Below, piece by piece: positions 60,438 through 64,000 of a stretch of DNA of 64,000 nt. The notes below the pieces were generated by a model. That model saw only the letters and a program-made list of their open reading frames with translations, did not search any database and was not told where the DNA came from. The stretch lies in assembly GCF_023715145.1 (NCBI RefSeq), contig NZ_JAMBNP010000013.1, positions 62,001 to 126,000 on the forward strand, written 5' to 3'. The stretch is from Paenibacillus glycanilyticus (lineage in GTDB: Bacteria; Bacillota; Bacilli; Paenibacillales; Paenibacillaceae). Position numbers and translations under genes: made by a program. Every line of letters starts with the position of its first letter. Positions within the stretch are counted from its first letter, which is position 1.

Positions 60438-61823
60438 TTACTCAGTTCCCATGAATACGTAGCGAGCGACAATCAGAATCGCCAGGATCCACATGAGCCA
60501 GTGAACTTTATATTTGCCTTTGTTCGATACGTTAGCTACTGTCGCCAGAACTACGTACGATACGATACCAAACGAGATGCCGTTAGCGATGCTGTAAGTG
60601 AACGGCATAAGCGCCAGCGTCAAGAACGAAGGAATAGCGTAAACCATATCGGAGAAGTCGATTTCCTTCACCGATTGAAGCATCAATACGCCAACGATGA
60701 TCAGCGCTGCATTAGTTGCAGCCGCTGGAACCAGCGCCACGACCGGCGACAGGAAGATCGCAAGCAGGAAGCATACGCCTGTCGTGATCGAAGTCAGACC
60801 TGTACGTCCGCCTTGCGCAACGCCAGCCGAGCTCTCTACGAAGGCCGTTACTGTACTTGTGCCAAGCAAGGCGCCGCCGCTTACGGCCACGGCGTCAACG
60901 AACATCGCCTTGCCAACGCGTTTTTTGCCTTGGGCAGGATCTTTCATGAAGCCTGCGCGGTTAGCTGTACCAACCAGGGTGCCGAATGTATCAAACAATT
61001 CAACGAAGGTAAAGGTTAATACGACCGTTACGATACCTACTTCAAACACGCCCGGGAAATCGAAGTGACCGATGTTCATGGTCGAGAAGTCAGGTACCCA
61101 CGTTTGATCCGTAAATGTCTTCTTGAAATCAACTTGACCAAGGATGATCGAAAGCACGGTAGTGCCAAGGATACCCCACAGGATTGCGCCCGGTACGCGC
61201 AGAACCATCAGGATCCCGATAATGAACAAGGCAACTACGGTCATGATAACCGTTTCGTTTGCGAAGCTGCCGATATGAATAACCGTTTCCGAACCGGATA
61301 CATCCGTATACGCATTTGCCTTAATATCGCCAAAGGCCGTTACGGCAACCGTCATCAGGCCGCTGCCTTTCAAGCCAACAATCGTAATGAACAAACCGAT
61401 ACCAACGGTAATCGCATGCTTCAGGCTGTCCGGAACAGCGGTAATCAGCATTTGACGAATTTGCGTCAGCGTTAGGATGATAAAAATAATACCCGAGATA
61501 AATACCGCTGTCAGACCCATTGCTACCGAGATTGGTTTATCCGTAGCCTGCGAAGCAATGACGGTTGAAGCGAAGTACGCGTTAAGTCCCATTCCTGGTG
61601 CCAAAGCTACCGGGAAGTTCACGAACAAGCCCATTGCAATGGTGAAAATACCCGCTGCGATTGCTGTCGCGAGGAATACTGCCGTCCAGTCAAGACCAGT
61701 TGGCGTCAGAATGATCGGGTTGACCGCCAGAATGTAAGCCATCGTCATGAAAGTGGTCAGACCTGCCATAATTTCCGTTCTGAAGTTTGTACCATGTTCC
61801 TTGAACTTAAAGAACCGTTCCAT
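60438..61823 (-). CDS. pbuG: NCS2/AzgA family guanine/hypoxanthine permease (PbuG/PbuO-like)
   Basis: About 461 residues with 12-14 membrane segments. FRTEIMAGLTTFMTMAYILAVNP at the N-terminus (quoted in part), LAPGMGLNAYFA, and the later FDTFGTLVGTANRAG and ESSAGVAQGGRTGL are signatures of the AzgA-type nucleobase permeases. It imports guanine, hypoxanthine and possibly adenine with protons. The start is ATG 61823; longer frames use TTG without a proper site. The upstream guanine riboswitch confirms that the substrate is a purine base. Confidence 0.93.
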   Translation of the reverse strand: MERFFKFKEHGTNFRTEIMAGLTTFMTMAYILAVNPIILTPTGLDWTAVFLATAIAAGIFTIAMGLFVNFPVALAPGMGLNAYFASTVIASQATDKPISVAMGLTAVFISGIIFIILTLTQIRQMLITAVPDSLKHAITVGIGLFITIVGLKGSGLMTVAVTAFGDIKANAYTDVSGSETVIHIGSFANETVIMTVVALFIIGILMVLRVPGAILWGILGTTVLSIILGQVDFKKTFTDQTWVPDFSTMNIGHFDFPGVFEVGIVTVVLTFTFVELFDTFGTLVGTANRAGFMKDPAQGKKRVGKAMFVDAVAVSGGALLGTSTVTAFVESSAGVAQGGRTGLTSITTGVCFLLAIFLSPVVALVPAAATNAALIIVGVLMLQSVKEIDFSDMVYAIPSFLTLALMPFTYSIANGISFGIVSYVVLATVANVSNKGKYKVHWLMWILAILIVARYVFMGTE

Positions 61824-61954
61824 TTTCCCATTAACCCCCCAAAAATGTGTACAAGCCAAGGCGAAACGTTGCTCCGTCCTCTCATGGTGCAGAGCGCTTC
61901 GATATCCGACGAATTCTAAGCTCTATCTAAAACTCATAAAGCCTTAGAATTGCA

Positions 61955-62001
61955 ACAAAGCCTAGGAAAAGATGCGTAAATACGCATTTATCTCCTAGGC
62001 T
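61955..62001 (-). terminator. Leader terminator of the purine permease gene
   Basis: On the minus strand AGCCTAGGA pairs with TCCTAGGCT (61993-62001 with 61959-61967), with an inner AATGCGTA/TACGCAT stem. It lies between the guanine aptamer and the gene and is followed by UUUGUU, a weak but plausible U-run. Confidence 0.7.
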
Positions 62002-62091
62002 CCGCAAAAAGGGGAAAAGTATACCGCGGACCGAGTCAATGCCATACCGTTAAAATCATAACGGAATGACATTGCGCGGCACTCTTCCTCT

Positions 62092-62163
62092 CTTTTCGTA
62101 GCCTGATCATTTACGGTGATCGAGTAGAGACTCTCAAGCCAATTCTTGAGATTATACGAAAAG
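62092..62163 (-). ncRNA. Purine riboswitch (guanine type) of the purine permease gene
   Basis: On the minus strand: P1 CTTTTCGTA with TACGAAAAG, P2 TCTCAAG with TTGAGAG, core GTCTCTAC, and P3 TCGATCA/TGATCAGG with loop CCGTAAA. The nucleotide before UACG is C, indicating guanine/hypoxanthine recognition. Confidence 0.94.
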
Positions 62164-62194
62164 TTATTATATTAGTAGTTGTTATCCGTACATT

Positions 62195-62244
62195 AATATA
62201 ATAAGGAACCCGCTCCTTGTCAATGAATTTTTACGAACGTTCGT
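62195..62244 (-). promoter_or_regulatory. Promoter of the purine permease gene with a PurBox-like palindrome
   Basis: On the minus strand TTGACA (62218-62223) and TATATT (62195-62200) are 17 bp apart. Just upstream is the palindrome ACGAACGTTCGT (62233-62244), which contains the CGAAC core of PurR boxes and may add PurR control. Confidence 0.7.
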
Positions 62245-62364
62245 GTTATTTCCGAAACCAAACATTCGTCTTTTACCGAAAAAATGGTAGGCCATTCGTC
62301 CCGGTTCTGGCATAAAGTTACAACTATGAACGGGCATAGGGAGGCGACAACCCATCCATAAATC

Positions 62365-62390
62365 AAAAAAAGCCGCAAGGATGCGGCTTT
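62365..62390 (-). terminator. Intrinsic terminator of the GH4 gene
   Basis: A 9-bp stem (62369-62377 with 62382-62390), 4-nt loop and a seven-U run on the minus strand, 13 nt after the stop. Confidence 0.92.
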
Positions 62391-62402
62391 AGAAATAGCA
62401 TT

Positions 62403-63713
62403 CTAGGATTCAAAAAAGCTCGGCAAGTACTTCTTGTTCGCTTCCAGCATTTCACCAAGCAGCGTCTTGGCAACGGATACGCTTGGCACAAGCGGATGAT
62501 GCACCATCGCTTGAAGCGCGATCCCACGATCCCCCGTAACCGCAGCTTCGATCGTGAGCGATTCGTAGGTTTTTACCGCGTGAAGAAGACCCTTGATATG
62601 CTCGGGAACCCGCTGCAGCGGCAGCGGCACCGGACCTTGCGCCGTCACGACGCAATTTACCTCGATGCTGGCATCCTCCGGCAGGAAGCCGATAATCCCC
62701 GCATTGCGTACGTTAAGCGTTTGGATGTCCCGTCGATCCGTATACAAGGAATGCATCAGATTAACCGCTGCCTCGGAATAAAACGCTCCTCCCCGCTTCT
62801 CCAGCTGCTTTGGCTTCTCCTTCAGATTAACGTCCTTATACAGCTCGAAGAGCTCTCCCTCTACCCGGCTGACCACATCTGCACGAGTACCATCCTTCTC
62901 CAGCGATTCTTTCATCTCCGCGAACATCGTATCCGTCATATAGAAATAGCGCAGATAGTAGGTCGGAAGCGCGCCAAGCGAACGAAGGAATTCCGGATCC
63001 CAGTCGAAGGCCGTAACGTTCGTGGCCGAGTAATCATTGCCGCCGCCTATCATCTCTTGCAGCTTATCTTCACCATTCACGTAAGCAGCCGTTATCCAAT
63101 GCAAATGGTTGATGCCCACGAACTCCGGCAGCACTTCGCGTTCCGAAACGCCGTATTGCTTGGCCAGGTACTTCTGGAAGTTGATCGGCGAGTTGCACAG
63201 ACCTACCGTCTTCACCTTGCTGTGCTTCAGCACCGCTTCCGTCACGATGCCCGCCGGATTCGTAAAGTTCAGCATCCACGCATTGGGTGCAAGCTCTTCG
63301 ATATCCCGGCATATGTCCAAAATAACCGGAACCGTCCGAAGCGCCTTCAGCATGCCTCCCGGACCGGTCGTCTCCTGGCCGATAACGCCATGCTTGATCG
63401 GAATATGCTCATCCCGCCGCCTTGCTTCTAGGAGTCCTACCCGCATCTGCGTGGTCACGAAGTCTGCTCCCGAAATCGCTTCACGCCGGTTCAGGGTTAG
63501 ACGGACATCGATCGGCAGGCCCGCTTGCTCGACCATCCGTTGCGCCAGCTTGCCGACAATCTCCAGCTTATGGCGTCCTTCCTCAATATCAACGAGCCAA
63601 AGCTCGCGAACCGGCATCTCGTCGTATCGTTTAATAAATCCTTCGACCAGCTCCGGGGTATAGGAAGAGCCTCCCCCGATTACGGCAACTTTTAAACCTT
63701 GTTTAGTAGTCAT
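62403..63713 (-). CDS. 6-phospho-beta-glucosidase, glycoside hydrolase family 4 (LicH/CelF-type)
   Basis: A 436-residue cytosolic enzyme that hydrolyses 6-phospho-beta-glucosides such as cellobiose-6-phosphate using NAD+ and Mn2+ in a redox mechanism. The Rossmann motif LKVAVIGGGSSYTPELVEG opens the protein; the metal and catalytic region has VGLCNSPINF and GINHLHWITA; NFTNPAGIVTEA is also typical. No PTS genes are in the window, but they could lie upstream beyond 64000. ATG 63713 has TAGGAGG close upstream, directly after a tandem stem-loop array. Confidence 0.93.
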   Translation of the reverse strand: MTTKQGLKVAVIGGGSSYTPELVEGFIKRYDEMPVRELWLVDIEEGRHKLEIVGKLAQRMVEQAGLPIDVRLTLNRREAISGADFVTTQMRVGLLEARRRDEHIPIKHGVIGQETTGPGGMLKALRTVPVILDICRDIEELAPNAWMLNFTNPAGIVTEAVLKHSKVKTVGLCNSPINFQKYLAKQYGVSEREVLPEFVGINHLHWITAAYVNGEDKLQEMIGGGNDYSATNVTAFDWDPEFLRSLGALPTYYLRYFYMTDTMFAEMKESLEKDGTRADVVSRVEGELFELYKDVNLKEKPKQLEKRGGAFYSEAAVNLMHSLYTDRRDIQTLNVRNAGIIGFLPEDASIEVNCVVTAQGPVPLPLQRVPEHIKGLLHAVKTYESLTIEAAVTGDRGIALQAMVHHPLVPSVSVAKTLLGEMLEANKKYLPSFFES

Positions 63714-63735
63714 AGTAATGATGCCTCCTAAAAAG

Positions 63736-63979
63736 AATAATCACACAAACAGCCTTAAATAGGCTGTTCGTGATGATTCTTGCTTCGTAAGCATTTAATA
63801 ATCACACAAACAGCCTTAAATAGGCTGTTCGTGATGATTCTTGCTTCGTAAGCATTTAATAATCACACAAACAGCCTTAAATAAGCTGTTCGTGATGATT
63901 CTTGCTTCGTAAGCATTTAATAATCACACAAACAGCCTTAAATAAGCTGTTCGTGATGATTCTTGCTTCGTAAGCAACA
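63736..63979 (-). repeat. Tandem 61-bp stem-loop array in the GH4 gene leader
   Basis: Four units start at 63736, 63797, 63858 and 63919 with an exact 61-bp period. Copies 1-2 read AGGCTGTT and copies 3-4 AAGCTGTT. Each carries a long hairpin (AATCATCACGAACAGCC with its complement on the sense strand) and the same 20-mer GATTCTTGCTTCGTAAGCAT found in the msrAB leader array. The gene-proximal boundary CCTCCTAAAAAGAAT (63724-63738) is also identical to that of msrAB. Confidence 0.93.
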
Positions 63980-64000
63980 GCCTTAATATTAAAAAGTAAT

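Overview
The window reads as a chromosomal segment of a spore-forming Bacillota, most likely Paenibacillaceae. The evidence is two spore-germination (ger) operons, a LysM/GH18 spore-wall-type protein, a Bacillus-type twelve-gene pur operon with PurR boxes and a guanine riboswitch, YerB/YerC/DgkB/RlmCD homologues that also lie near pur in Bacillus subtilis, strong AGGAGG ribosome-binding sites with many TTG/GTG starts, and a giant protein with three SLH (S-layer) domains. No rRNA, tRNA, CRISPR array, prophage or intact insertion sequence was found.

Layout. 1-2.9 kb (-): germination genes in the order gerB, gerA, gerB (the last cut by the window edge). 3.0-6.0 kb (-): AI-2E-type permease, histidine phosphatase, a small AT-rich gene that looks frameshifted, and an aminoglycoside-nucleotidyltransferase-like protein. 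6.2-9.9 kb (+): a heterodimeric ABC exporter. 9.9-11.4 kb (-): a small anchored protein and a CapA-type protein. 11.5-15.7 kb (-): a probable metal-related operon (HupE-like, permease with a His-rich loop, YcgQ-like partner, membrane cupredoxin). 15.9-24.1 kb (-): one 2713-residue surface protein with a PHP metallohydrolase domain. 24.5-28.1 kb (-): a complete gerA-gerB-gerC operon. 28.2-38.5 kb: rlmCD, dgkB, a CbiX-like chelatase, yerC, a basic low-complexity protein, a secreted chitin-type LPMO, pit with its accessory gene, yerB and an alpha/beta hydrolase. 38.7 kb (+): a 39-residue membrane protein gene with its own promoter and terminator. 38.9-52.9 kb (-): purEKBCSQLFMNHD. 53-60.3 kb: LysM/GH18 protein, MarR-MFS efflux pair, nitroreductase, MsrAB, and a coiled-coil membrane protein plus phosphodiester glycosidase. 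60.4-62.3 kb (-): a guanine/hypoxanthine permease with a second guanine riboswitch. 62.4-64 kb (-): a GH4 6-phospho-beta-glucosidase.

Purine control is coherent. The pur operon has a promoter, an inverted PurBox pair, a guanine-type aptamer and a terminator; the purine permease has its own guanine-type aptamer, so synthesis and uptake should both fall when guanine is plentiful.

The most unexplained feature is a pair of tandem-repeat arrays lying directly in front of two unrelated genes, msrAB and the GH4 gene. The units differ (41 and 61 bp) but share a 20-nt core and a 15-nt block at the ribosome-binding site. They look like serial stem-loops in mRNA leaders. Other points of interest are a MITE-like element, a large nested palindrome inside the pur operon, a GH18 protein lacking its catalytic Glu, and the giant S-layer-anchored protein with a recently triplicated domain.
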